From Chloroflexota bacterium (GTDB lineage: Bacteria; Chloroflexota; UBA4733): a DNA stretch of 8,110 nucleotides. Shown here in pieces: positions 1-6,767 of the stretch (position 1 is its first letter; each line of letters begins with the position of its first letter). The translations under genes and the position numbers were made by a program. The DNA lies in assembly GCA_025449435.1 (NCBI GenBank), contig JANWJO010000168.1, forward strand, positions 1 to 8,110. The letters run 5' to 3'. The notes beneath the pieces are model-generated. The model was not told where the DNA came from and did no database searches. It saw nothing but the letters and a program-made list of their open reading frames with translations.

Positions 1-126
1 ATCCACACGAATTGCGTATTGCTTTTGTACGCGGTCGCCGCATCCCACGAGATGTAGGGTTCCGTTCGCGCTGGCACGGATACTCCAACAATATCGGGCG
101 GGATCTGGTGGGAGCTGCTGTCGCAT
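1..126 (-). CDS. Partial unknown protein (N-terminal 42 residues), coupled to the 207-aa gene
   Basis: An ATG at 126-124 opens a frame of 42 codons with no stop before the left edge of the window, so only the N-terminus is visible. It reads MRQQLPPDPARYCWSIRASA and continues with a short, probably beta-forming stretch (NGTLHLVGCGDRVQKQYAIRVD). I recognise no family. The start lies 3 nt after the TGA (132-130) of the upstream gene on the same strand. I see no good Shine-Dalgarno directly before the ATG. Together these suggest translational coupling by termination and reinitiation, so the two proteins may act together. Because the frame is short and partial, it could also be a chance open stretch. 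The spacing and strand agreement are the main support. Confidence 0.45.
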   Translation of the reverse strand, partial: MRQQLPPDPARYCWSIRASANGTLHLVGCGDRVQKQYAIRVD

Positions 127-129
127 CCG

Positions 130-753
130 TCAGCTACGCTCACTTTTAGAGATGGGGTCGAACAACATGTCGGCCGTGGAACGGCGAGCACCTGTCGGTC
201 GTCTCGGCGCGCGCAGATGGTCTGCACGCTGGTCGTGGACGAGTCCTGCCGATAGCTTGGCAACCTGTGGTGCTAGCAGTGCCCTCGTCTCCTCCTCAAA
301 CAGCAACGCCTCTTCGGTACTAGCGAATCGATGTCCTACAAGCTGAATGCGCGCTGGATCAAACAGCCGATTCGCGACTAGCTCGTTGCACGCGCCTTCG
401 GTGACTGCGAGTTCGGTGTTCGCATAAGGCTGTCGCCCATTCGCAAGCTCGACGATCAACCGTTTCGCACTGCGAGACTCCATCATGACGTGGAGTTCAC
501 CGCCGGACTGCGACTCAATTATGCGAAGTTGATCACACGCTGCCGACGCCGCCAGTTGACCCCCTGCCACTTTGTCCAAAATGGCTGCAATAGCTGCCGT
601 TTCCGCGAAACCACCGTTACTGCGGAAAGTGGCTGCCAGCGTTTGAATGCTTGCTGCTGCTACGTCCGCAGGACTACCCATCCCAGCGAGGAGGCGATAT
701 GGCCGCGCCCACTTTGGACTTATCCCGGCTGCCAGAATGTCTAAGTCCGGCAC
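130..753 (-). CDS. Hypothetical protein, 207 aa, GTG start
   Basis: I do not recognise this protein. It starts with GTG at 753-751, four bases after a strong GGAGGTG ribosome site, which fixes the start. It ends with TGA at 132-130. The sequence has no signal peptide or membrane segment, so it should be cytoplasmic. Residues 1-80 are alanine-rich and probably helical. Residues 85-170 mix strands and helices and are rich in Glu. The last 35 residues are Arg-rich with a run of basic residues and prolines (RAPRRPTGARR), which could be a disordered or nucleic-acid-contacting tail. Codon use is mixed, with many A- or T-ending codons (GCA, ATT, AGT, CTA, TTA), unlike the GC-ending codons of the ABC and thrS genes. 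That may mean horizontal acquisition or low expression. Two palindromes lie upstream, and a coupled reading frame begins 3 nt downstream. Confidence 0.75.
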   Translation of the reverse strand: MPDLDILAAGISPKWARPYRLLAGMGSPADVAAASIQTLAATFRSNGGFAETAAIAAILDKVAGGQLAASAACDQLRIIESQSGGELHVMMESRSAKRLIVELANGRQPYANTELAVTEGACNELVANRLFDPARIQLVGHRFASTEEALLFEEETRALLAPQVAKLSAGLVHDQRADHLRAPRRPTGARRSTADMLFDPISKSERS

Positions 754-757
754 ACGT

Positions 758-764
758 CACCTCC
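758..764 (-). promoter_or_regulatory. Strong Shine-Dalgarno that fixes a GTG start
   Basis: On the minus strand GGAGGTG lies four bases before the GTG at 753. It is a near-perfect anti-16S match and decides the start of the 207-aa gene. No ATG in that frame lies nearer this site. Confidence 0.8.
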
Positions 765-786
765 GATCTAGTTGCACGAACCAGTC

Positions 787-842
787 TACCATGTAGTCCT
801 GACAATGTCAGCGCATAAATGGAGAAATGACAAATAATGTCA
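787..842 (-). promoter_or_regulatory. Promoter/operator region with twin TGACA-TGTCA palindromes
   Basis: Two inverted repeats share the half-site TGACA/TGTCA: TGACAATGTCA at 800-810 (1-nt centre) and TGACAAATAATGTCA at 828-842 (5-nt centre). Their centres are 30 bp apart, close to three helical turns. A weaker palindrome, CTACCATGTAG, lies at 787-797. The stretch is clearly more AT-rich than its surroundings. On the minus strand it offers promoter-like hexamers: CTGACA just upstream near 843-838, or TTGTCA about 833-828, each with only poor -10 partners at normal spacing. The likely reading is an operator pair for a dimeric repressor controlling the 207-aa gene. The regulator cannot be named from sequence. 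No regulator gene is visible in the window unless the partial left-edge frame is one. Confidence 0.5.
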
Positions 843-949
843 GCAACGGCTGGGGTGACGGCCGCCAAGCATGGCTCCGCCTCTCGCTAGCTTAGGGAGC
901 TGGCTGCGGGGCGGTTGCCCTTTGGGCGTAGGTTGGGGAGTGAGTTCCG

Positions 950-2773
950 CTACCGATACGCTTTTGCTTGAATTGCGTACAGTGAGGCGTACTGCCCGCC
1001 CTTGGCCAGTAGCTCGGTGTGGCTGCCCACCTCCACCACCTTCGACCCATCCAGCACCACGATCAGGTCGGCCATCCGGACAGTACTAAACCGATGCGAC
1101 ACCAGCAGCGTGATGCGCCCAGGGTCGCGTCCGGGCACCGCACTTCCCGATCCTCGTGCGGCGGCGGCGAAGCGTTCAAACAGCGTGTGCTCGGTCTCGG
1201 CGTCGAGTGCAGCCGTGGGTTCATCCAGCACCAGTACCAGCGGGCCGTCGCGCATGAAACCACGAGCTAGCGCCAGCTTCTGCCACTGCCCAAACGACAG
1301 ATCGACCCCCTCCGCCCACGCCGGACCGAGTTGCGCGTTGAGGCCACTGGGCAACCTGCCGACCACGTCCTCCGCGCCCGCACGGCTGACCGCCAGCGCC
1401 ACGGCAGGCTCGTTCTCCAGCTGCGGCACATCGCCGAGCCCAACCGACTCGCGAGCGCGCAACTCGAAGCGGAAGAAGTCTTGAAATGCGCCTGCTAGCT
1501 TCTCCCGCCAGGTATCGGCGTTGATGCGGGAGAGCGGCACGTCATCGACGTAGATCACGCCGGACACCGGCTCATACATCTTGGCGAGCAGCTTGATTAG
1601 TGTCGACTTGCCGGCGCCGTTCTCTCCCACCACCGCCACCACGCTGCCTTTGGGAAGCTCGAAGGAGACCTCATCGAGCACGAGCCGGTTGCTGCCCGGG
1701 TAGGCAAACGACACGTGGTCGAATCGGATGCCATCTCGCAACTGGGCGGGCGCAGGCTCCGTGGCTCGGGCCGCATGTGCCGCTGCATAGTCCTCTAGCC
1801 AGGCCAGGCGGCGGGCGCCATCCAGCCACATGCCACGCATAAAGCCAACTTCACTCACGGTTGCGGCGATATATGCGGATAAGCGCGACCCCGCAGCGAG
1901 CACGAGCAGCACACTAGCAGAGGGCGCGCGCAACCAGGCAGCGACGAACACCACAGCGCCGGCGTAGCCCAGGCCAAAGATCGCCCAACCCAGCGAGTGC
2001 CATAGCGCTGACCCCCAGCGTGCGCCGAGCATCAGTGAGTTCCAGCGCGCCCACGCCGCTTGCTGGTTACGCGCGAGCGAGGGGCCGATCCCTGCGACCC
2101 TCACTTCTTTGCCAGCCGCCGGCGAAGTCGCCACGGCAAACAAGTGGCGGCCGAGCCGCTGGGCCTGTGCCCCCCGTTCTTGGGCCCGCCGCTCGACGTC
2201 TGGCCGCCACGACGAGGTGAACACCGCCGGCAAGGCCAGCACCGCTAGCAGAATCAGCAATGGGTGGATAGATGCCACTAACACGATGGTCACGGTGAGA
2301 CGCAACAGCCAGCCCAAGGTCCCAAACACCGACTGATACATGTGGTCGAGCACGAACACCTGGTTGCGCAACACCGCCAGCCGGTCCAAATACTCCGGTC
2401 GTTCCTGGTGAGCTATGGTGGAGACCGACGCTTGCAGTTGCGCTACGTGGCCCTCCAGCACGATCGTGATCTTGTCACGGTAGCGGCGGCCGATGCGGGT
2501 GCTCACGGTGCGGATCAACCAGGTGCCGATCGCCGAGACCGCCAGCGCTACACCTACAATTACGAGCAGCACCAGATTGTGGGCGAGTAGCGCCATGCCG
2601 AGCAGCATGAACCACAGCGCCACCAGCGATTCCGGCAGCGCCGCCAGAAGTTCGAGCCCAAGCGCAGCGCCCATCAAGCCCGGCTCGTGGCGATAGCCGA
2701 GCTTGAACAAGCGCCACATCGAGGGCAGACCGGGCGGCAGCCTATCTTCGGGAATTACCTTAGGTGAGGACAT
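950..2773 (-). CDS. ABC exporter half-transporter (permease fused to ATPase), second subunit
   Basis: This is a 607-aa ABC subfamily-B-type half-exporter: an N-terminal membrane domain (helices roughly at 36-66, 66-88, 150-186, 258-281 and 286-305) fused to an ATPase domain. Visible ATPase motifs are Walker A GENGAGKST (383-391), Q-loop Gln431, signature LSFGQ (492-496), Walker B LVLVLDE (512-518), D-loop ALD (522-524) and H-loop His560. The signature has Phe in place of the first Gly of LSGGQ, while the catalytic Glu518 is kept. A Gly/Ser/Pro-rich insert (about 541-553) sits between the D-loop and H-loop. The frame is open up to 2851, but I chose ATG 2773 because GGGAG lies 9 nt upstream and the upstream gene ends at 2760. 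The 14-nt overlap implies translational coupling with that gene, so the two probably form a heterodimer. The substrate is unknown. The family exports drugs, peptides or lipids. Confidence 0.9.
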   Translation of the reverse strand: MSSPKVIPEDRLPPGLPSMWRLFKLGYRHEPGLMGAALGLELLAALPESLVALWFMLLGMALLAHNLVLLVIVGVALAVSAIGTWLIRTVSTRIGRRYRDKITIVLEGHVAQLQASVSTIAHQERPEYLDRLAVLRNQVFVLDHMYQSVFGTLGWLLRLTVTIVLVASIHPLLILLAVLALPAVFTSSWRPDVERRAQERGAQAQRLGRHLFAVATSPAAGKEVRVAGIGPSLARNQQAAWARWNSLMLGARWGSALWHSLGWAIFGLGYAGAVVFVAAWLRAPSASVLLVLAAGSRLSAYIAATVSEVGFMRGMWLDGARRLAWLEDYAAAHAARATEPAPAQLRDGIRFDHVSFAYPGSNRLVLDEVSFELPKGSVVAVVGENGAGKSTLIKLLAKMYEPVSGVIYVDDVPLSRINADTWREKLAGAFQDFFRFELRARESVGLGDVPQLENEPAVALAVSRAGAEDVVGRLPSGLNAQLGPAWAEGVDLSFGQWQKLALARGFMRDGPLVLVLDEPTAALDAETEHTLFERFAAAARGSGSAVPGRDPGRITLLVSHRFSTVRMADLIVVLDGSKVVEVGSHTELLAKGGQYASLYAIQAKAYR

Positions 2774-4580
2774 CGTAGGGCACTCCCAGTTCGTCTTCGC
2801 CGGCGCTAAAGCGCTGCGCCTGCAAGTCGAACATCGTCCGGTACCTTCCACCCAGCGCCATCAGTTCGGCATGCGAACCAAGCTCGACGATCCTGCCCGC
2901 GTCCAGCACCGCGATACGATCGGCGTGGCGGACAGTCGAAAAGCGATGGGAAATCAGGATCGTCGTACAGTGCCGGGTGGCGGCGAGCACCCGGTCGAAG
3001 ATCTCGGCCTCGCCGCGCACATCCAGCTGGGCGGTTGGTTCGTCCAGGATCACCAGCCCTGCGCCCAGTTGCACCGCACACAGCGCTCGGGCCAGCGCCA
3101 CCCGCTGCCACTGCCCACCGGAGAGGTCGGTGCCGCCTTGGTAGCCACGAGCCAGCACCGTATCCAGGCCGGCAATGCCAGAAGCGCCAGCCAGCTCCAG
3201 CGAGGTTTGGATGGTGTCTTCCGGCGCACCCAGTGGCGCCACGTTGTCGCGCAACGGCAGTTCCAGCCGTATGAAATCTTGGAAAACCACCGTGATGCGC
3301 GAGCGCCACGAGCCAATCGCGAGATCACGCAGGTCGATGCCGTCGACCTCGATGCTCCCTGCCTGCGGGTCGTACAGGCGGCACAGCAGTTTGGCCATGG
3401 TGGTCTTCCCGGCACCGTTCTGGCCCACGATCGCCAGCGATGAGCCGGCCGGAATAGTGACGTCGAACCCGTTGAGCACTGGCGCTGTGCCCGTGCCCGG
3501 ATAGGCGAACGTGACATCACGAAAGCGGACCTGGTGTTCCGGCAACCCCTGGACACCGCGCGGCTGCGGCGGCGCTGGTAACGCGCCTTCGCGGGCCATT
3601 GCCGGGGCCAGCCGGAGGGTGGTCACCACTGCTTCTGCCGCCCCATCGAATGACCAGTTGAGTCCGCCGAAGGCGATGGCCGACGTGCCTACTGCACTCA
3701 TCGCGTACACCACCAGCGGCCCCAATCCCAACGACCCGTTGTAGGCAGCGGCGATCAGCAAGGCGAACACCAACGCGTTGGCAGCCAGCACGATCAGCAC
3801 ACTCCAGAGAAGCGGCTGCTCCCGCAAGCGCGTCGCCTCATACTGCAACTCATGAAGATGCGTGCGCTGCTTGAGGAATCGCTCGATGGTCCAGGATGCC
3901 AGCCCAAACAGGCGCAGTTCCTTGGCCGCCGGTGGCGCCACAGCGATGTCGTAGGCGTAAGCGGCGTGGTGCTGGGCGGTGCGTACCGCCGGCGTGTTGC
4001 GATCGCGCCACACGCCACTCTCGCGCAGCAGCCAGTGCGTGGCCGACCACGCGACAACCAGCAGCACGCTTGCCCACCAGTGAAACCGGGCGAGCACCAA
4101 AGCGCTGGCGATACCCCCGAGCAACATCACGAAGCCGCCGGCAATAAAATCCATGGACATCGACAGCGGCGGACCGGCCATCCCGACGTCAAAGTCGCGC
4201 GCAGCCAGCAGGTCACGCGTCAGCGTTGGATCTTCCAGGTGGTGGATGCCTGGCGGGTCACTGCACGCCGCCGTGAGTGTGGCGTGTAGCCACGCGGCAA
4301 ACCGGTCGCCCACGCTCGCGCTCAATGCCGCGTGGATGGGTGCGAGCACCTGGAGCGCGGCAAACACTAGGCCAACCAACACGAGCGGCGCATTGAAGTC
4401 CGCGCCGCTTTGCACGGCGCCCACCAGCACGCCCATGGCCACGCTGAACACTGCCGGCAGTACACCGCGCGCCAGGAGCAACGCCCACCATGCCGCACCC
4501 AGCCACGGTGCTGCACGGGCCATGGCAGCGAAGAACTGCCACTCCCGTCGCCCGGTCAGCGCGAGCATCACTGCGGCCAC
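2760..4580 (-). CDS. ABC exporter half-transporter (permease fused to ATPase), first subunit
   Basis: This is a 606-aa half-exporter with the same architecture as its downstream neighbour. The membrane domain spans about residues 22-310 (hydrophobic stretches near 25-53, 64-85, 145-165, 167-185, 258-280 and 285-303). The ATPase domain follows, with Walker A GQNGAGKTT (386-394), Q-loop Gln434, canonical signature LSGGQ (486-490), Walker B LVILDE (509-514), D-loop QLD (518-520) and H-loop His545. All catalytic residues look intact. The start is a GTG at 4580-4578 with AAGGG 7 nt upstream. An in-frame TAG lies 10 codons further upstream, and no other start codon falls in between. An ATG four codons inside is a possible alternative. 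It is the first gene of a two-gene operon. About 265 nt separate it from thrS, with a terminator-like hairpin and an AT-rich candidate promoter in the gap, so it is probably not simply co-transcribed with thrS. The substrate is unknown. Confidence 0.9.
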   Translation of the reverse strand: MAAVMLALTGRREWQFFAAMARAAPWLGAAWWALLLARGVLPAVFSVAMGVLVGAVQSGADFNAPLVLVGLVFAALQVLAPIHAALSASVGDRFAAWLHATLTAACSDPPGIHHLEDPTLTRDLLAARDFDVGMAGPPLSMSMDFIAGGFVMLLGGIASALVLARFHWWASVLLVVAWSATHWLLRESGVWRDRNTPAVRTAQHHAAYAYDIAVAPPAAKELRLFGLASWTIERFLKQRTHLHELQYEATRLREQPLLWSVLIVLAANALVFALLIAAAYNGSLGLGPLVVYAMSAVGTSAIAFGGLNWSFDGAAEAVVTTLRLAPAMAREGALPAPPQPRGVQGLPEHQVRFRDVTFAYPGTGTAPVLNGFDVTIPAGSSLAIVGQNGAGKTTMAKLLCRLYDPQAGSIEVDGIDLRDLAIGSWRSRITVVFQDFIRLELPLRDNVAPLGAPEDTIQTSLELAGASGIAGLDTVLARGYQGGTDLSGGQWQRVALARALCAVQLGAGLVILDEPTAQLDVRGEAEIFDRVLAATRHCTTILISHRFSTVRHADRIAVLDAGRIVELGSHAELMALGGRYRTMFDLQAQRFSAGEDELGVPYDVLT

Positions 4581-4645
4581 TGCCTTGCCCTTCGTATGGA
4601 TCGGATCGGCATAAGCCTAATCGGCCACACGTCTACAAGGCAACG

Positions 4646-4662
4646 AATATAGAACTATTGTA
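4646..4662 (-). promoter_or_regulatory. Candidate promoter -10 elements for the ABC operon
   Basis: Within an otherwise GC-rich region, the minus strand contains TACAAT (4662-4657) and TATATT (4651-4646), each 5 of 6 to TATAAT. They lie 65-80 nt before the GTG of the first ABC gene. I see no good -35 hexamer at 16-18 nt for either, so this is a weak call that rests on -10 quality and AT-richness. Confidence 0.35.
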
Positions 4663-4690
4663 CGAAACGGTGCCTACCGCTGAAGCTGCA

Positions 4691-4783
4691 GGCTATGTTC
4701 GTTCGCCCCATCAAGGGGGTTTAGCGGTTGGGAAGCACATGTACCGTACCTAAGCCTGCTTGAGCAGGCGAACGAACGTAGCC
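4691..4783. repeat. 17-bp imperfect inverted repeat flanking 59 bp, with an internal hairpin
   Basis: GGCTATGTTCGTTCGCC (4691-4707) is the reverse complement of 4767-4783 with one difference in 17. Read as plus-strand RNA the difference is a U-G wobble; read as minus-strand RNA it is a C-A mismatch. Inside lies a compact palindrome, GCCTGCTTGAGCAGGC (4754-4769), that would form a 6-bp hairpin with a 4-nt loop. There is also a short CCCC/GGGG pairing near 4707-4718. I see no target-site duplication and no transposase, so a miniature element is possible but unsupported. The right arm (4778-4783) is shared with the terminator-like hairpin next to it. Confidence 0.65.
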
Positions 4784-4809
4784 CGACCGTTCACGGTCGG
4801 TCGGGCTAC
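4778..4809 (-). terminator. Terminator-like hairpin downstream of thrS
   Basis: The arms 4778-4788 and 4799-4809 are perfect 11-bp complements (GTAGCCCGACC / GGTCGGGCTAC) around a 10-nt loop. An alternative nested hairpin, CCGACCG-TTCA-CGGTCGG, is also perfect. The hairpin starts 37 nt after the thrS stop. On the minus strand it is followed by GTTCGTTCG, not a clean U-run, so it may be a weak or factor-assisted terminator, or an RNA-stabilising 3' structure. Confidence 0.5.
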
Positions 4810-4845
4810 CGCGGGAGACGGAACCCTTGCGACTCGTCGCCTCTG

Positions 4846-6702
4846 CTACAACGCGAACCCGCGCTCCCGGATGATCGTGGTGGCTCGCGTCTTGAACTCG
4901 TCCAGCGGCTGCGCCCCTAAGTCCTCGCCGGTGCGCAGCCGCACCGACACTTGGTCGTTCTGCGCTTCTTTATCGCCCACGATGAGCATGTACGGAGTCT
5001 TCTGCAACTGCGCGTCGCGGATTTTAGAGCGCATTCCCTCCCGGCGCGCATCGACCTCGATACGCATACCAGCCTCTTTGAGTGTGGCCGCCACGCCATT
5101 TGCATAGTCGTTGTGCCGGTCGGCAATGGGGATGATCTGCGCCTGCACCGGCGCCAGCCACAGCGGAAAGGCCCCGGCATACTGCTCGATGAGCAGCGCC
5201 AGGAACCGCTCGGTCGCCCCGGTCACGGCGCGGTGCAGCACGATGGGCGTGTGGGCCTGCCCATCCTCGCCGATGTACTGGCAACCCAGCCGTCCCGGCT
5301 GGATCATGTCCACCTGGATGGTGCTGATCTGCCATTCGCGCCCCAACACGTCGTGCGCTATGAAGTCGGCTTTCGGTCCGTAGATCGCCGCTTCACCGGT
5401 CACGGGCACATACTGCACGCCGGAGGCATCCAGCGAGTCTCGCAGCATCTGCTCGGCCCGCGCCCAGTTCTCGGTGCCCTCGATGTACTTCTCCTTGTCG
5501 CCGCGCAGCGACAGGCGAATCCAGTAATCCGTGAAGCCGTAGGTGGCGAGCACTTCCTTGACGAGCGCTAGCGCCCGAGCGAACTCTTCTTGCACTTGGT
5601 CCTCGGTGCAGAAGATGTGGCAATCGTCTTGCGTGAGGCTGCGCACCCGCGCCAGACCCACCAACTCGCCGCTCTTCTCATAGCGATACAGGGTGGCGAA
5701 CTCGGCATAGCGCAACGGCAGATCCCGATACGAATGCTGCTCGGCGTTGAACAGCGTCATGTGCGACGGACAGTTCATCGGCTTGAGCACGTACTCGTTG
5801 CCATTCTCATCGTCCGTCATAAAGGGAAACATCGACTCACGATAGGCGTCGAAGTGGCCCGACTTCTTGTATAGGTCCACTTTCACCAGGTGAGCGGTCC
5901 ACACGTGCTGGTAGCCGTAGCGCGTCTGGGTGTCGCGCACATACTCTTCCATCAAGTGCCGGATGATCTCGCCTTTGGGGAAGAACAGCGGGATGCCCGG
6001 CCCGATGTCGTCACTGAGTGTGAACAGCCCGAGTTCCTTGCCCAAGCGACGATGGTCGCGCTTCTTCGCCTCCTCCTGCCGCCAGAAGTATTGATCGACT
6101 TCTTCTTGCGTCTCGAAGGCCACTCCGTACAGGCGCTGCAACTGCGGCAGGTGTTCGTCGCCGTGCCAGTAGGCACCCGCCACCGACCGCAGCTTGAACG
6201 CCTTAATGTCTCCGGTCGTTGCCACATGCGGACCCGCACATAAGTCGGTGAAGTCGCCATCCACGTAAAAGGTGATCTTCTCATCCACCGGCAAGCGGTC
6301 GATGAGGTCTACCTTGTAGGTCTGGCCGTTGCCGTCAAAGTAGGCGCGTGCCTCCGCGCGCGAGTGCTCCTGGTACTCAAACGGGTAGGCTGCCTTGATC
6401 ACCTTGCGCATCTCCGCCTCGATCGCCGGGAAGTCGTCTGGCGTGAAAGCGTGTGACGAATCGACGTCGTAGTAGAAGCCGTCCTCAATGGCTGGCCCTA
6501 TACCGAACTGCGTGCCGGGATACAACCGTTGGATCGCCTGCGCCATGACGTGTGAGCAGGAGTGGCGCATCTTGTACACAAAGGGCGCATCAGCGTTGCG
6601 CCCACCGGCCGCCAAGTGCGAGTCGGTCGTTGCAGCGACGCCGGTCGTACTCGTTGGGCTTGCCGCCAGCACTTGGTGCTCTGCTGCTCCCTGATCTGCC
6701 AT
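4846..6702 (-). CDS. thrS: Threonyl-tRNA synthetase, TGS-less
   Basis: This 618-aa class II synthetase joins threonine to tRNA-Thr in the cytoplasm. The editing domain shows HSCSH (His47, His51) and DLCAGPH (Cys155, His159), which matches the HxxxH plus CxxxH set used to clear mischarged serine. The catalytic core has the expected zinc ligands: Cys311 in MNCPSH, His362 in QDDCHIF and His490 in VLHRA. Motif 2 (LYRYEKSG, Arg340) and motif 3 (LHRAVTGATERF, 489-500) are present. The anticodon-binding domain occupies about 515-615. The usual N-terminal TGS domain is missing; a roughly 40-residue Ala/Ser/Thr-rich linker stands in its place. I placed the start at ATG 6702, which has AAAGGA about 10 nt upstream. 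The frame stays open to 6777, but that extension would be the T-box terminator itself. Expression is controlled by the T-box leader directly upstream. It ends with TAG at 4848-4846. Confidence 0.97.
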   Translation of the reverse strand: MADQGAAEHQVLAASPTSTTGVAATTDSHLAAGGRNADAPFVYKMRHSCSHVMAQAIQRLYPGTQFGIGPAIEDGFYYDVDSSHAFTPDDFPAIEAEMRKVIKAAYPFEYQEHSRAEARAYFDGNGQTYKVDLIDRLPVDEKITFYVDGDFTDLCAGPHVATTGDIKAFKLRSVAGAYWHGDEHLPQLQRLYGVAFETQEEVDQYFWRQEEAKKRDHRRLGKELGLFTLSDDIGPGIPLFFPKGEIIRHLMEEYVRDTQTRYGYQHVWTAHLVKVDLYKKSGHFDAYRESMFPFMTDDENGNEYVLKPMNCPSHMTLFNAEQHSYRDLPLRYAEFATLYRYEKSGELVGLARVRSLTQDDCHIFCTEDQVQEEFARALALVKEVLATYGFTDYWIRLSLRGDKEKYIEGTENWARAEQMLRDSLDASGVQYVPVTGEAAIYGPKADFIAHDVLGREWQISTIQVDMIQPGRLGCQYIGEDGQAHTPIVLHRAVTGATERFLALLIEQYAGAFPLWLAPVQAQIIPIADRHNDYANGVAATLKEAGMRIEVDARREGMRSKIRDAQLQKTPYMLIVGDKEAQNDQVSVRLRTGEDLGAQPLDEFKTRATTIIRERGFAL

Positions 6703-6733
6703 TGCCGGACCGTCCTTTCCGCAAACGCGCAAC

Positions 6734-6767
6734 AAAAAAGCGCCCCGCCCACGTTGGGCGAGAGCGC
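6734..6767 (-). terminator. Intrinsic terminator of the thrS T-box
   Basis: The 5' arm GCGCTCTCGCCCA (6767-6755) pairs with TGGGCGGGGCGC (6751-6740), giving about 12 pairs with one bulged base and a 3-nt loop. Six Ts follow (6739-6734). It begins 10 nt after the T-box core, as expected for the alternative to the antiterminator. The ribosome site and ATG of thrS lie downstream of it. Confidence 0.93.

Noticed and set aside
917..927. GCCC-TTT-GGGC as a terminator after the second ABC gene
   Set aside because: The stem is only 4 bp, no T-run follows on the minus strand, and an equally good overlapping pairing exists. I see no supported terminator in 843-949.
2774..2851. A longer N-terminus for the second ABC subunit (ATG at 2851)
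   Set aside because: The extension lies inside the end of the upstream gene, and its residues look unlike a transporter N-terminus. ATG 2773 has GGGAG at 9 nt spacing.
2703..3443. A 246-codon plus-strand open frame opposite the ABC genes
   Set aside because: It is a shadow of the strongly coding minus strand. It spans the overlap of two clear ABC proteins, and its translation shows no family motif and a composition typical of antisense frames.
4691..4783. A miniature transposable element
   Set aside because: The arms are suggestive, but I see no target-site duplication next to either arm and no second copy in the window, so I list it only as an inverted repeat.
4803..4817. A T-box-like string (GGGCTACCGCGGGAG) on the plus strand after thrS
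   Set aside because: It lacks the essential UGGN of the T-box bulge, has no Stem I or terminator, and points into the 3' end of thrS with no plus-strand gene to control.
4951..5571. A 206-codon plus-strand open frame opposite thrS
   Set aside because: It is antisense to the conserved ThrRS anticodon and catalytic domains and has no recognisable motif of its own. Long antisense frames are common in GC-rich genes.
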